Below, one piece after another: positions 11,429 to 23,112 of a stretch of 64,000 nucleotides of DNA. The position numbers were made by a program, and so were the translations under genes. The stretch comes from Lagenorhynchus albirostris (taxonomy: Eukaryota; Chordata; Mammalia; Artiodactyla; Delphinidae). Every line of letters begins with the position of its first letter. The stretch's first letter is position 1. The stretch spans positions 116,655,922-116,719,921 of the forward strand of contig NC_083098.1 of the NCBI RefSeq assembly GCF_949774975.1, in the 5' to 3' direction. The notes beneath the pieces are model-generated. The model saw only the letters and a program-made list of their open reading frames with translations. It was not told the DNA's origin and searched no databases.

Positions 11429-11632
11429 TTTTCTTTTTTTGCGGTATGCGGGCCTCTCAGTGTTGTGGCCTCTCCCGTTGCGGAGCACAGGCTCTGGACA
11501 CGCAGGCTCAGCAGCCATGGCTCACGGGCCTAGCCGCTCCGTGGCATGTGGGATCCTCCCGGACCGGGGCACGAACCCGTGTCCCCTGCATCGGCAGGCG
11601 GACTCTCAACCACTGCGCCACCAGGGAAGCCC
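11429..11632 (-). mobile_element. CHR-type SINE, compact young form
   Basis: TSD catctggatttt at 11417-11428 and from 11633. Full compact body. Confidence 0.95.
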
Positions 11633-11644
11633 CATCTGGATTTT

Positions 11645-12621
11645 AAAAATGGGAATCAGTGGGCAATGGAGAATCAGTAACAGTAATGATGAAGTATTTA
11701 TGGAACACTGAGTCTCTTCTCATCTTGTTTATATCACATTTTATGGTTAGACTGTTTAGTTCAGCTGGCTATATCCAGTCTCATGGTCCAAGACTAGCTA
11801 GGGGATAAGAATGGCCAGGCTGTGCTCTCTAGAAGGCCAACTTCACAGTCCCATGGCAGTATGACTTGAGAAATATTTGTTCAAACTGCATACTGTTCAG
11901 TTCTGCGGATCCACTGGATCTGCCAGTGGCTTTAGAATCATTTTTTTCATGGTCATATTTCTAGTTGTCGAGATTATTATTATCTTCCATTTTTCTTAAG
12001 ATTAGGCAGATGAAACAGAGGAAAGCAAAGTTATTTTTCTATGAACTAAGGCACTTAATGGGATAAGTATTAATTCAGATTTACTTCTTTAGGAAAGGAG
12101 GCTGTTGTTCATCTACTGAGCAGAATTCACATATACTGTGCATTCCTACCATATTTTTGTTCTCATTCTGTCTTTTGAAACAATTAGTCCATTGCCTCTC
12201 CAACTCATTCAGATTCATTCTGTAGCAGTCATGGTTGTGATCTGTATTTACTTAAAGCCGAGAATTTATTACTCTTCTAACCTAATACATCTGTAGACAA
12301 TAGATTATATATAATCCACCTGGTAGTCTATCAATAATGCTTTTAAGCAACAACTTTTTTTTCATATTTGATGGCTGAACTCATAGAAACATAACTTGAA
12401 ATGATAGCCCTTTCCTCTACTAATCCATAAGTTTTTCCCTGGTTCATTGGGGTAGGTTTTAACACATAACTGTTTATATTCTTCCCATTCACCAAATTTA
12501 AAAAGAAAAAGAAATCACTTCCCAAGTGAAATGCAAAACATGTTGAATTACATACTTACAATAAACATCTTATAAGGTACCTGCTCCTTGGAATTATTGT
12601 TAGAATCTTAATCAAAAACAA
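11645..12621. other. Unique DNA, no gene seen
   Basis: No convincing repeats or coding features. The 60-residue minus frame at 12343-12525 has no recognisable similarity. Confidence 0.5.
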
Positions 12622-12690
12622 AATCCCAATGGATAAACAGCAAGGTCCTACTGTATAGCACAGAGAACTGTATTTGATTTCCTATGATAG

Positions 12691-13120
12691 GACTTCCCTG
12701 GTGGCGCAGTGGTTAAGAATCTGCCTGCCAATTCGGGCACACGGGTTCGATCTCTGGTCTGGGAAGATCCCACATACCGCAGAGCAACTAGACGTGTGTG
12801 CCACAACTACTGAGCCTGTGCTCTGGAGCCCACAAGCCACAACTACTGAGCCCACGCACCACACCTACTGAAGCCCGCATGCCCTAGAGCCCGTGCACTG
12901 CAACTGCTGAAGCCCAAGCACTCTAGCGCCCACGTGCTGCAACTGCTAAGCCCATGTGCTGCAACTACTGAGGCCTGCATGCCTAGAGCCTGTGCTCCAC
13001 AGCGAGAGAAGCCACCGCAATGAGGAGCCCGCGCACCGCAACAAAGAGTAACCCCTCACTCGCTGCAACTAGAGACAGCCCACGCACAGCAATGAAGACC
13101 CAAAGCAGCCAAAAAAAAAA
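12691..13120 (+). mobile_element. CHR-type SINE, expanded long form
   Basis: Inserted in the L1 3' UTR: host cctatgata before and cctataata after. About 430 bp because of extra 'gcaactgctgaagccc'-like units between 12830 and 12990. Confidence 0.9.
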
Positions 13121-13200
13121 TATATATATATATATATCCTATAATAAACCATAATGGAAAAGAATATTTAAAAAATAATGTATATATATACATATATATG
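13121..13200. repeat. (TA)n-rich tracts
   Basis: Two short TA runs (13120-13135 and about 13178-13202), the first at the SINE tail and the second native to the L1 3' UTR. Confidence 0.7.
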
Positions 13201-13292
13201 TATAACTGAATCACTTTGCTGTACAGCAGAAATTAACAAAACATTATAAATCAACTACACTTCAATAAAAACAATTTGATATAAAAAAAAAG

Positions 13293-13889
13293 TCCCAGCC
13301 CAGGCTTTGCGAATATGGGCAGCACCATAGGCGATGCTTTGGAATGTCAAAGATTTTGCAGCTTGGTAATTTTTGGTTACCCTTTCCTAAGAAACATACA
13401 AGAAAAAAATTTTTTTCAAGCTTAAGAGAAGGGTCCAGTGAGTGAGTTGTTGAAACTTCCCTCCTGTTTCCTGAACTGAGGGGCAGGAGGGAGCAGCTTA
13501 CAAGGAGAAGTTCTAGTAGGGCAGGATGTGGGGTGAACAATTGTTTGCAGACTCTGCTGTCAGCAGGGACCGTGGTGTTCACTGACTGCCTTCCTGAACG
13601 TCTGCACACGTGCTCATGGTGTTCGAGGTTTGGGGGCGATCAAACAAACGTGAAGTATTTTCCTGCATGATTGCATTCCTTTTTCACTACCTTGATAAAG
13701 CACTATCACCATAATTGATAACCTACAAAATGTGTTATGAAATGTGACCCTGTTTCACTGGCATTGCACCCAAGGTCACACTCCAATCCCGGGTCACTTA
13801 CAAGAAGAGAAGCACCACCATTCAGGTTAACAGCTGGCGTACACCCCAACCCGTCTTCCCACAGCAGGTCACCAGCAAACACGCTCCGT
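13293..13889. other. Unique DNA, no gene seen
   Basis: The 115-residue minus frame at 13262-13609 starts in L1 sequence and shows no recognisable domain. No CpG cluster or splice-flanked exon. Confidence 0.5.
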
Positions 13890-14345
13890 CCTTAGGATAA
13901 ATCACAAATGTTACACATGGCCCACGAAGCCCTGAATGGCGTGGCCCCTGCCTGCCTCCAGCTTCAACTCATACCCATCTCTGCTTCACACACACCACAT
14001 GACAACCACGCCAGCTTGCTTTCAGTTTCCCGAAAGAGCCAAGCTTCCCCCACGGGATCTTCGATGTTCCTTCAGCCCAGGACGCTTCCCATGTCCTCAG
14101 CACTCATCTTGCACTCCTCACACACACAGGCACATGTACACACGCACACACACACTCTGCTAACTCCAAGTCCAGGCTTCAGCTCTTAGCTGAATGTCAT
14201 TTACTCAAAATAGGGCCTTCCCCACCCCCCAAATCTCTTGCTCTAAGTCAGCTGACTTTACAGTTCTTGGGCCATTTATTTTAAGTGTAGTTCCCTTGCA
14301 GTTCCTAATAGGTCTTGGCTATCCATAATTTATGGCTTCTATTTT
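13890..14345 (+). mobile_element. L2 ORF2 and 3' relic
   Basis: Follows L2 order: gccctgaatggcgtggcccc, a proline-rich stretch, then tcatttactcaaaatagggc. Open frames at 13908-14189 are residual L2 or chance. Confidence 0.75.
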
Positions 14346-14794
14346 AAAAGTGCTATCAGAAATCAGTAAGAACACAAACACACCCGCACTCGCTGTTTAA
14401 AATGTCCTCACAGCAAATATCGTCCCGTGCCATGCTATTCTTTTCACAGAGGTGACTAGAACAATTGATGCCCTTCTTGCATCAGTTATTTCACTCAGGT
14501 TGAGCCACAGCTGAAGGAAACATTAGCTAGTATTAAGGAAGAACACTCTACCTCGGGACTTCTAACTCAGGATGAATCATTTAAAACATAGGTAGAACTC
14601 AGCAGCGCTGTAGCACAGTTGAGGTTTCAATATGTTAAAGAATGTTTACAGTATAGATTATATCGGGATATTTTTCCAACTAGCAAATCTCATTTAAGTT
14701 ACTACCATGCAAGTCCCTTTTTGGTATTGTTTGAAGTCTTCAACTATATTACATTTATTTAGTCATTTAACTTACAATGTTATCATTGTTTTAT
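14346..14794. other. Unique DNA, no gene seen
   Basis: AT-rich; nothing recognised. Confidence 0.5.
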
Positions 14795-15065
14795 TAATGT
14801 ATGACCAATACCTTCATTAAGTCGTTCAGTAAACATTTATTAAATGCTTCCTACATGCCAGCCACCATGCCAGGGACTGGTGTTACTGTGATGAATAAGT
14901 CCCCATCCCTGCCTTCAAAGTGTCTTCGGTCTACTCCATTTCCATGTTTAAATTCTTCCCTAAACCCTGGAGGACAGGCAATAGGTCTCACTCATCTCTA
15001 TATCCTCAGTGTCCTACCTAGTGCCAAGCACAAAGTAGGTACACAATAAATGCTTATTGAGGAAA
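14795..15065. mobile_element. L2-like ends in opposite orientations
   Basis: 14815-14935 reads as a reversed L2 end (cagtaaacatttattaaatg ... catgccagccaccatgcca). 14965-15060 reads as a forward L2 or MIR end (tgccaagcacaaagtaggta ... caataaatgcttattgagg). Confidence 0.65.
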
Positions 15066-16059
15066 TTAATAAATGGATAAACTAATAAATTGATAAACTA
15101 ATAAATGAATGAATGAAGAAATAGAAACTACTGGACAAGTACTTAAAGATCCAAGCTGCCCAGAGACCAGCAGGCCAAGAAGTAATATTCATTTTTCTCT
15201 CTGAGTTTAGAAAACAGAAGAGATAAAGTCTTTGCCACAATTCCTACCGTTTGGCTTCCACTCAGCCTCCAGTACCTGCCATTATCTCATGAACGTATTA
15301 TTTTCCCCTGCTCTTCCATTTGTTCTATATGAGAAAATCATCTAGAGTAGCACAAGGACCAGGGTGTTTAGTTTAAATAAGCAGCTAATAGCTGGGGCTT
15401 TCTCTCCTTCCATTTCCCAAAGCAGGTCACATGGTCAGCTCCCATTAGATTTTGATTTGAGATTCTTCTAATAGGCGCATGTCCCTCTGTGAAGTTATTA
15501 AACCAAGCCTATGCCCCAGGGGTTCCAGAAATCGGGCACCTCGTGGGAAGCAGAATGTAACACAAAGGTCAGCCAATTCCTTGTGTTCCAAAATTCACTA
15601 TGTAAATGAACTCCAGATTTGAACGGGGCAACAGATTGATCTGCGGTTCTCTACTGACAATGGCCCAGAGTCACCCCTGTCCCACCTATTTTAGGAAGAG
15701 CCTGAGTCAGTGACCACTCAGCAGGTTCCCTGAAGACACCAAGGCACCTGGCATTGAGCATCGTGCCCTGGACACTTCCACGAAGAGACCCAGGAAGAAA
15801 TCGGGCTCTCTCAGTTTAAACTGTGGGGAAAGTTCTAAGTAATGGAAGAGACTGGTCAGCATATTGTCACTGCTGTAATACAGGTCATTAGCCTGGGTGT
15901 CTGTTTCTGCGTGTGACGCAGTCACAAGTCATGAATCATACTACTTTGAAGACTGTACTAAGTGTGTGGATCAGAAAAATCTGCAAGGGTTCTTTGGTAA
16001 AAAGTTATTCGTTGATTTAATCAAAAAGTTACCTACAAGGTGACAGCAAATTAGGCAGT
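15066..16059. other. Unique DNA, no gene seen
   Basis: Begins with loose (ATAAATtGATA)-like low-complexity DNA to about 15120. No recognisable element or gene; the 72-residue minus frame at 15707-15925 has no family features. Confidence 0.5.
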
Positions 16060-16350
16060 GAAGGTGAGTGTGGACCAGTTCCTGTCCTGGAGGGGCTCAC
16101 AATCAAGGAAGGGAATAGCTCCAGATGTATTCAGTGCTGTGGAAGAAATTACATAAACTGTTTTCAGGACACAGAGGTAAGAGCAAACTCCTGTGTTTCA
16201 GACAAAGGAGGCTGTGTAGCTCAGTGTTTAAGAGGACAAGCCCTAGAGACAGATGGCCCTGCCGCACAGCGCACCAGCCAGACTCACAGGGTGTGAGGAT
16301 TAAACAAGCTAGTACGTGTGAGGCACAGGGTAAACACTCAACAACTGTAA
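16060..16350 (+). mobile_element. L2-like piece followed by a MIR
   Basis: 16075-16140 resembles a reversed L2 segment (gtcctggaggggctcacaat). 16205-16345 is a MIR in plus orientation, shortened in the middle: gtgtagctcagtgtttaaga, then ggattaaacaagctagtacg and gtgaggcacagggtaaacac. Confidence 0.65.
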
Positions 16351-17053
16351 CTCCTCTCCCCCAGCGAAGACACCTGACTTGTTCTATGCATGGCCATTTG
16401 AAACACTGTCTTTGCTTGGTGTGTACCTCCATCTTTTCCCCTCATCATTGAATATTCATTCCCCTCATCCAAATCTTTATTAAAAATCTAAATATATATT
16501 GCTGTTGTGTATTAGCTGCTAATAGTTGTTTCTAAGACTAATGAGGATATTTTCTCCCCCATCCCCCAGAAAAGGTCAGGCTTGAAAGAACCTTGTTCCC
16601 AAGGGCACAGCCAACTGAACGTGGCCCCAAGTGCAACACCAGGGAGTCCTCAAGTTCCCCAGCATCTAGGTAACCAGTTTTTTCGGTACACGCAGGTATA
16701 CCCTTGAGCCCCAGGAGAGACGGAGGGACTCCGACTGGCAAATTTGAAGGCAGGACCACAAGCAGTTCTGAAGACCTATTTAAACCCAGTCATCCTTGGA
16801 CTGCATTTTGGCAATGGGGGTGGGAATGGGGATGTTTCCCTACTTCCTCATTTTCTGTAGAGTGGGGGGAGATTTCTCAATTCCAGCCGGAGGAGGAGAG
16901 AAAGGACTCGGGAGCACTTCTGGACTTCCTTGACCCCCTTTCACTCCTCCCCAAGCAAGGAGACATGATGTCTCTGACTGGTGACGTGGGGAAGAAGGAT
17001 CAGAAATGATCTTCAGTCCCTTTTCCTCTATGTTGGATGGCCTGGTCTCAGGA
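16351..17053. other. Unique DNA, no gene seen
   Basis: Moderately GC-rich. A 101-residue plus frame (16704-17009) has no recognisable domain or conserved motif. Confidence 0.45.
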
Positions 17054-17682
17054 TGTTATGGATTGCATTGTGTCCTCCTAAAAAGGATATGTTGAAGTCC
17101 TGACCCCCAGTACCTCAGAATGGGACCTTATTTGGAAATAGGGTTTTTACCGAGGTAACCAAGTTAAAATGAGGTCATGGGACTCACCCGGCAGTACAGC
17201 GGTTAAGAATCCATGCTTCCACTGCAGGGGGCACAGTTTCGATCCCTGGTCAGGGAACAAAGATCCCGCGAGCCGCACAGCACAGCCAAAAAAAAAGAAG
17301 AGGAAGAAAAAAAAAATGAGGTCATTTGTGTGGTCCCTAATCCAATATGACTGATGTCTTTATAAAGAAGGGAACATTTAGACATAGAGACAGACACACG
17401 TGGAGGGGAAGGCTGTGTGAGAACAGACGGGGTGAATGCCGTGTGATGATGAAAGCAGAGATGAGAATCATGCTTCCACAAGCCAAGGAACATCTGGGGC
17501 GAGAGAAACTGGAAGAAGCAAGGAAGGATCCTTCCCCTGCAGGTTCCAGAGGGAGCATGGCCCTGAGGACACCTTGATTTCCGACTTCTAGACTCCAGAA
17601 CTGTGAGACAGTAAATTTCTGTCGCTCTAAGCCACCTAGTTTGTGGTACTTTGTTAGAGCAGCCCTAACAAACTAATACACA
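17054..17682 (+). mobile_element. MLT1-type solo LTR (ERVL-MaLR)
   Basis: Runs from tgttatggattgcattgtgt to caaactaatacaca, with internal marks tatgttgaagtcctgacccc, ccaatatgactgatgtcttt, ccagaactgtgagacagtaa and a terminal ttgttagagcagccctaac. LTR only, with no internal genes. A SINE sits inside at 17179-17312. Confidence 0.85.
17179..17312 (+). mobile_element. CHR-related SINE, short form, inside an LTR
   Basis: TSD aaaatgaggtcat at 17166-17178 and 17313-17325, both part of the host LTR sequence. Body includes the B box (tttcgatccctggtcaggg). Confidence 0.95.
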
Positions 17683-17974
17683 AGACAAACACGTATTTTG
17701 TTCACTCTGCTGTAATTACCTGACCCTACCAAGAAAACCTGTGTATCCATCTCTGCCTGTGATTGAGAGGCTGGAATCAAATGGGGGTGCAGTGGGTGAG
17801 GTGGTGAGTCCTATTCACAAACGGAATAGCAAAGCTTCCTCCAAACAGCTTTTATTGGTAGCAAAGCCAATAGTTTGATGACATCTTATTTCTGATTTTT
17901 TTCTGAATCTGAATTAGGGAGAGAGGCCTGATTTTCTGACCAAAACTCCAAATTTAGGCTGAGATACATAGTTT
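17683..17974. other. Unique DNA, no gene seen
   Basis: Nothing recognised. Confidence 0.45.
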
Positions 17975-18105
17975 ATATGTATTAACTCATTTAACCTTCA
18001 CAATAGCCCTATAAGAGTATGTCTTACTATTACGCCCATTTTACAGATGAGACAGTTTAGGCAAGTAACTTGCTTAGGTCAAGTAACTTGCTCAAGGACA
18101 ATGAA
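17975..18105 (-). mobile_element. MIR relic with an internal duplication
   Basis: Reversed MIR (aaccttcacaatagccctat, cattttacagatgagacagt). The phrase caagtaacttgct occurs twice about 20 bp apart (18063 and 18080), a local tandem duplication. Confidence 0.8.
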
Positions 18106-19301
18106 TGCTGAGGATTGGGTTGTAGGCAGCTTGGAGCCAGAGTCTGTCCTTGCTGCCTCTGCAAGGGCTACATTCCAAGGAGCAAGTCCTTAAATGATCC
18201 CATTAAAAGGATCCCATGGCCAAATATAGGAAGAGAATCCTGGGTGAAAAAAGTAAACTTTTCTTTAATTTCTCCTCATTTTCTCAGAGCCTTTACAATG
18301 CCAGTGTGCCTTGTGACTCCATCAGGATATAGACTGCAGCATTTGACCACAGAGCACTTCTCAGGGAGCATCTTTTGGGACTAATGCTTGGAGGAACACC
18401 AGTTTGGGAAACACTGAGAGAATAGGTGGGAGGTACTCTTTTCTTTGAATACATTTCTAGGATTTTAAAATAATTTCTAAATACTCAGAAATCCCTTCAT
18501 TTAAATTTTACAGAGAGTTATATAGGTTTACATAGTAAGGCTGGGCCCTGCGATCTGGGGGCTGAAGCTGACACAAATCCAAGCTGTTGTAACAGAAGAC
18601 AGTGGAACTCCTGTGACAGAGGTGCAAAGCAGAGCTAGCAGAAGGTAAGGCTCCCTCTCTGAGGGAGAAAGGGATGATTTCATGGAGGAGTGGGGCTTTG
18701 AGCAGGCCTTAAAGGCTAGGTGGGACTTCAGACAGTCATTTTGGATTAACTACTTGAGGCCTAAATTGGTTCTGCTCCAGGATGGAGTCAGAAACCCTGG
18801 TGACTCTCGAGGGAAGTTAAGGTCTGAGTTTGCGCAGGGAGCATTATTCCCACAGCTAAGCAGAGATCACAGATTGCTAGCCCCTGGGAAAGAAGCGAGC
18901 AGCAGACTCTTGTTGGGCCAGCACAGAGCGGCTGGTGTGTGTATGTGTATGTGTAAGTGTGGGTTTGATGTAATCCATGTACTCTTGGGTCTCACGCTCA
19001 CTCCCATTTTACTCACTTGTCTGGTCCCTGAAGGCATCTGAGTGTTGTCTTCCAGGCTAGTGTAGCCACGCAGCACAGCTAAAGGGTGTGGAGCCTTTAC
19101 TGCTCTATCAGCATTTCAGGAGACGGACAGCATCATGGAAGATGTCAGGGAGCTAGGTCCCTGTTGGGGAATATTATGAAATATCCATCTGGAAGTGGTT
19201 GGCTGACTCTTCCCAAGTTAGCTACCACGACTTCCCTCCAAAATGAATCCCCACTCCAGGGCAGTGGCATACGTCTGCACACTAGCCCTGTCTCTAGCAT
19301 T
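18106..19301. other. Unique DNA with weak old-repeat traces
   Basis: 18590-18760 (ggaggagtggggctttgagc, ccttaaaggctaggtgggac) recalls a reversed L2. No coding evidence: the 119-residue frame at 18682-19041 lies across this trace. Confidence 0.45.
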
Positions 19302-19318
19302 CGAGTTCAGTAATTTTT

Positions 19319-19476
19319 TTTTTTTTTTAGTCTTTTTTTTTGCGGTACGCGGGCCTCTCACTGTTGTGGCCTCTCCCATTGCGGAGCACAGGCTCCGGAC
19401 GCGCAGGCTCAGCGGCCATGGCTCACGGGCCCAGCCGCTCCGCGGCATGCGGGATCTTCCCGGACTCGGGGAAGCC
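19319..19476 (-). mobile_element. Compact CHR-type SINE lacking its promoter region
   Basis: TSD cgagttcagtaattttt at 19302-19318 and 19477-19493. After cttcccggact it jumps straight to ggggaagccc, so about 60 bp covering the A and B boxes is absent, while both outer ends are intact. Confidence 0.9.
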
Positions 19477-19607
19477 CGAGTTCAGTAATTTTTATAATGA
19501 ATGACATTACATGAAACCCGGCAGAACTGTCATCCTCTTAAACATGCTGTAAAAGAAGAAGCATAGTATGTCAAACAATGTAAAATATAATCTTTAAAAA
19601 TCATTAG

Positions 19608-19800
19608 CTAGGGCTTCCCTGGTGGCGCAGTGGTTGGGGGTCTGCCTGCTGATGCAGGGGACGCGGGTTCGTGCCCCGGTCCGGGAAGATCCCATATGCC
19701 GCCGAGCAGCTGGGCCCGTCAGCCATGGCCGCTGAGCCTGCGCGTCCGGAGCCTGTGCTCCGCAACGGGAGAGGCCACATCAGTGAGAGGCCCGCATACC

Positions 19801-19830
<30 letters not shown>
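19608..19830 (+). mobile_element. CHR-type SINE, compact young form
   Basis: TSD aaaaatcattag at 19596-19607 and 19831-19842. Long uninterrupted A-tail (over 25), consistent with recent insertion. Confidence 0.95.
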
Positions 19831-19839
<9 letters not shown>

Positions 19840-19842
19840 TAG

Positions 19843-20667
19843 ATAATGATCTACAGGTCATTTTCCTTAGGGACTTTTTATGTTTATCTTAAAATCTCTC
19901 ATAGATCTGGTTGTTCTTCTGTACTAGTATGGTTGTTTCATTAATGCTCAGAAAGTAAGCACTGTATGTTTACAATATATTGTTATGATTATAGGCACTT
20001 GCGTGCAATAAAATTTATCCCTACCTACAGCACCCTCAGTAGAGGTGTGACCACAAAAACCATCCTATGCCTCTTTATAATTATGGTATACAGGGTCTGG
20101 ATAAAGATACAACAGAAACTTTTGTGAGCCTCTTTTCACCTTTTCTTCTCAATGGGGGCAGAGGGAAGAAGTCACTCTCCTGACTTCCCCAAATCGAATT
20201 TAGACCTCACAGCTTTAAGCTATGCCGCAAACAGAACTGGATTTTTCTTTCCCCTTTGCACAGGTCGTAATGAGGACTCTGTGATTCTGAGACATCACAG
20301 GATTCTGCAGAGTAGCACCACAAAAATGCCCTAACTGCGTGCTTCTCAGCTTCCCCTCTGGGCTTTCCTCTCTCCGTACGGGCTGGGTGGTGGTAAGACC
20401 TGGGCTGAGCAGTGTGCCAGTCGGCTTGCTCACGGACTGGTGAGACACTGCTCTCCACTGGCAGAAATCCTGTCTCTGCCCTCCTCTCCCAGGGCACTAA
20501 ACTGCGCTAATGCTACCGGGCTGAGAGAAGCCATAGTTTAAATGTTTACAAGCAAATGGAAAGCAATGTGTTGGAAAGGGTGTGTGGGGCAGGAAACTTT
20601 GCTTTCCATTATAAACCCTGCACTATTTGATTTGGTAACTAAGTATTCTCACTTTAATTTAAAAATA
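19843..20667. other. Unique DNA, no gene seen
   Basis: No repeat recognised. Minus-strand frames at 20207-20497 (96 residues) are without recognisable motif, splice context or start context. Confidence 0.45.
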
Positions 20668-20677
20668 TTTAGATCCA

Positions 20678-20799
20678 GGGAATTCCCTGGCAGTCCAGTG
20701 GTTAGGACTCCTGAGCTTCCACCGTAAGGGGCGTGGGTTCAATCCCTAGTCGGGGAATTAAGATCCTGCGTGTCTCAAGCAAAAAAAAAAAAAAAAAAA
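20678..20799 (+). mobile_element. CHR-related SINE, short form
   Basis: TSD tttagatcca at 20668-20677 and 20800-20809. Starts gggaattccctggcagtcca; B box gggttcaatccc. Confidence 0.95.
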
Positions 20800-20924
20800 T
20801 TTAGATCCACCCTTGAATGTTTGAGCTGCTACCCCATCCCTTTGCTCCCCTCGGCCAGCAAAGCTTCTTGAAAGAGCTGTCCGCACTTCCTATCTCTTTT
20901 TTTAAACTTCCTGTATGATATATT

Positions 20925-21590
20925 TTATGTATTTAATTTTTAATTGAGGTATAGTTGCTTCACAACATTATATAAGTTTCAGGTATACAACACATCGCTT
21001 CACAATTTTTAAAGGTTATACTCCATTTACAGTTATTATAAAATATTGGCTATATTCTGCTGTATAATACATCCTTGTAGTTTGTTTATTTTATACACAG
21101 TAGTTTGTATCTTGTAATCCCCTACCCCTATCTTGTCCCTCTTCCCCTCCCCCCTCCCCACTGGTAACCACTAGTTTATTCTCTATATCTGTGAGTCTGT
21201 CTCTTTTTTGTTATATTCACTAGTTTGTTGTTGTTTTTATTTTATTTTATTTATTTATTTATGGCTGTGTATGGCTCTTCATTTCTGTGCGAGGGCTTTC
21301 TCTAGTTGCGGCAAGTGGGGGCCACTCTTCATCGCGGTGCGCGGGCCTCTCACTATCGCGGCCTCTCTTGTTGCGGAGCACAGGCTCCAGACGCGCAGGC
21401 TCAGTAATTGTGGCTCACGGGGCTAGTTGCTCCGCGGCATGTGGGATCTTCCCAGACCAGGGCTCGAACCCGTGTCCCCTGCACTAGCAGGCAGATTCTC
21501 AACCACTGCGCAACCAGCGAAGCCCTAGTTTGTTGTATTTTTTAGAGTCCACATTTAAGTGAGATCATACAGCATTTGTCCCATATAATA
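20925..21590 (-). mobile_element. L1 3' end with a nested SINE
   Basis: Minus-strand L1 3' UTR: ttaattgaggtatagttgct, ttatactccatttacagtta, ctggtaaccactagtttatt, then past the SINE agagtccacatttaagtgag. Ends near 21590 as a 5'-truncated copy. Confidence 0.9.
21231..21525 (-). mobile_element. CHR-type SINE, long form, inside an L1
   Basis: TSD tagtttgttg at 21221-21230 and 21526-21535, both native L1 sequence. Confidence 0.9.
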
Positions 21591-21922
21591 TACATTTTTT
21601 AGTTTTTTTATTGAAGTATACGTACAATATATTTTGAAAAGTTTTGTGTATCTGATTTTTGTCCAATATATGCAAATAAGTTTTAAATATTCATCTAGTA
21701 CTAAAAGGCTCTAGTGAAAACCACACTCCCTGGCCCAGTCTACGGTCTTGCTCCCCACCCCACTCACTCCCAATGGAAACACCCCCACTTTCAACTTTTA
21801 TTCTCTTTCTACTAGTAATTATTGACACATTTTTATAGGATTATACTGCTATTTCTTGAGCTATTTTAAACATTTCCTAAACACCGCCTGTTTCAGAAGT
21901 TAAAGTATGTTATATCTCACAC

Positions 21923-21966
<44 letters not shown>

Positions 21967-22454
21967 CTTCCCTTTCCTTCTTCATCCGCTTCATGTAACC
22001 TTATAATTTTTGGCTAAGTCGGCCATCATTTACATTTCTATGCCCAGTAACGATTCCCTGTTTAACCCAAGATGCATGTTATGAATATTTTCTTTCCATC
22101 CAACATTTTGTTTTTCCTGGAGTTGAAATTGCCTTGCGTAGCTTCCCATGTGCTTATCATTTATTTTTTTCTAAATGCTTCAATAGACTTGCTGAACCTT
22201 TACCAATAGTTTTTCTCAAATGTTTGAACAAATCGGTTCCATTTTTCGTTTGGTGCCCTTCCTCCAGAAGCCCCCTATGTTCGGTTCTAGGCAGGAGAGG
22301 TTAGTTGCCCTCTAGAAAAGTATGGTGCGTGGCTCTCTTTTCACTATTCTCCTCTGTTGGAATTGCTTGTATTAATCAAGGTGGGATAACTGCCATTTAA
22401 ACCAGATCCCAAATGTATAAAAAGGCACACTATCAGTGTTTATTTCTTATTCAC
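21591..22454. other. Old L1-like tail then unique DNA
   Basis: 21600-21640 (agtttttttattgaagtata) may be the 3' end of an older L1. The remainder to 22450 is not recognised. No coding signal. Confidence 0.4.
21919..21965. repeat. (CA)n microsatellite with a (GC)n core
   Basis: CA run interrupted by gcgcgcgc near 21931-21938; alternating purine-pyrimidine throughout. Confidence 0.9.
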
Positions 22455-23112
22455 TGATATGGACTGAATTGTGTCCCCCACTAAATTAATATGTTGGAGC
22501 TCTAACCCCAATGTGACTGTATTTGGAGATAGGGTTTTTAGGAGGTAATTAAGATTAAATGAGGTGGGACTTCCCTGATGGCAGAGTGGTTAAGAATCCG
22601 TCTGCCAATGCAGGGGACACGGGTTCAATCCCTGGTCCAGGAAGATTCCACATGCCGCAAAGCAACTAAGCCCATGTGCCACAACTACTAAGCCTGTGCT
22701 CTAGAGCCCGCGAGCCACAACTACTGAGCCCATGCGCCTAGAGCCTGTGCTCCGCAACAAGAGAAACCACTGCAATGAGAAGCCCGCCCACCGCAACAAA
22801 GAGTAGCCCCCGCTCGCTGCAAGTGGAGAAAGTCCGTGTGCAGCAACAAAGACCCAACCCAGCCAAAAATAAATTAATTAATTAGTTTTTTTTAAAAAAA
22901 GATTAAATGAGGTAATAAATGCAATAGGATTGTTGGCCTTATAAGAAGAGGAAGAGAGCAGCTGTCTGCAAGTCCGAAAGAGGGCGCTCATCAGACACTG
23001 TACCTTCCAGTGATCTTGGACTTCCCAGCCTTCAGAACTGTGAGAAATGTGTCTGTTGTTTAAGCCACCCGGTCTATGATATTTTGTTATAGTAGTCTGA
23101 GCAGACTAAGAC
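22455..23112 (+). mobile_element. MLT1A-like solo LTR
   Basis: tgatatggactgaattgtgt at the start, then tatgttggagctctaacccc, gggcgctcatcagacactgt, ttccagtgatcttggacttc, ttgtttaagccacccggtct, ending gcagactaagaca. LTR only; split by a SINE. Confidence 0.88.
22566..22900 (+). mobile_element. CHR-type SINE, long form, inside an LTR
   Basis: TSD gattaaatgaggt at 22553-22565 and 22901-22913. Full-length body ending in (AATT)-rich and A-rich tail. Confidence 0.95.

Larger units (their letters stand above)
12622..13292 (+). mobile_element. L1 3' UTR, plus strand
   Basis: One of only two plus-strand L1 pieces in the window. Reads aaggtcctactgtatagcac, then (after the SINE) aaccataatggaaaagaata, gctgtacagcagaaattaac, and ends with an AATAAA signal at 13264-13269 before a short A-tail at about 13283-13290. 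Confidence 0.85.

Noticed and set aside
16704..17009. 101-residue plus-strand frame
   Set aside because: No recognisable domain, no Kozak-like support and no neighbouring exons.
17054..17682. Possible complete endogenous retrovirus
   Set aside because: Only solo MLT1-type LTRs are present here, at 22455-23112 and at 36612-37141; no internal viral genes lie between LTR pairs.
18682..19041. 119-residue plus-strand frame
   Set aside because: Overlaps a weak reversed L2 trace and has no protein-like motif.
19608..19830. tRNA gene suggested by A and B boxes in the SINEs
   Set aside because: The boxes belong to tRNA-derived SINE heads. No cloverleaf with an intact anticodon arm, and TSD plus A-tail show retroposition.
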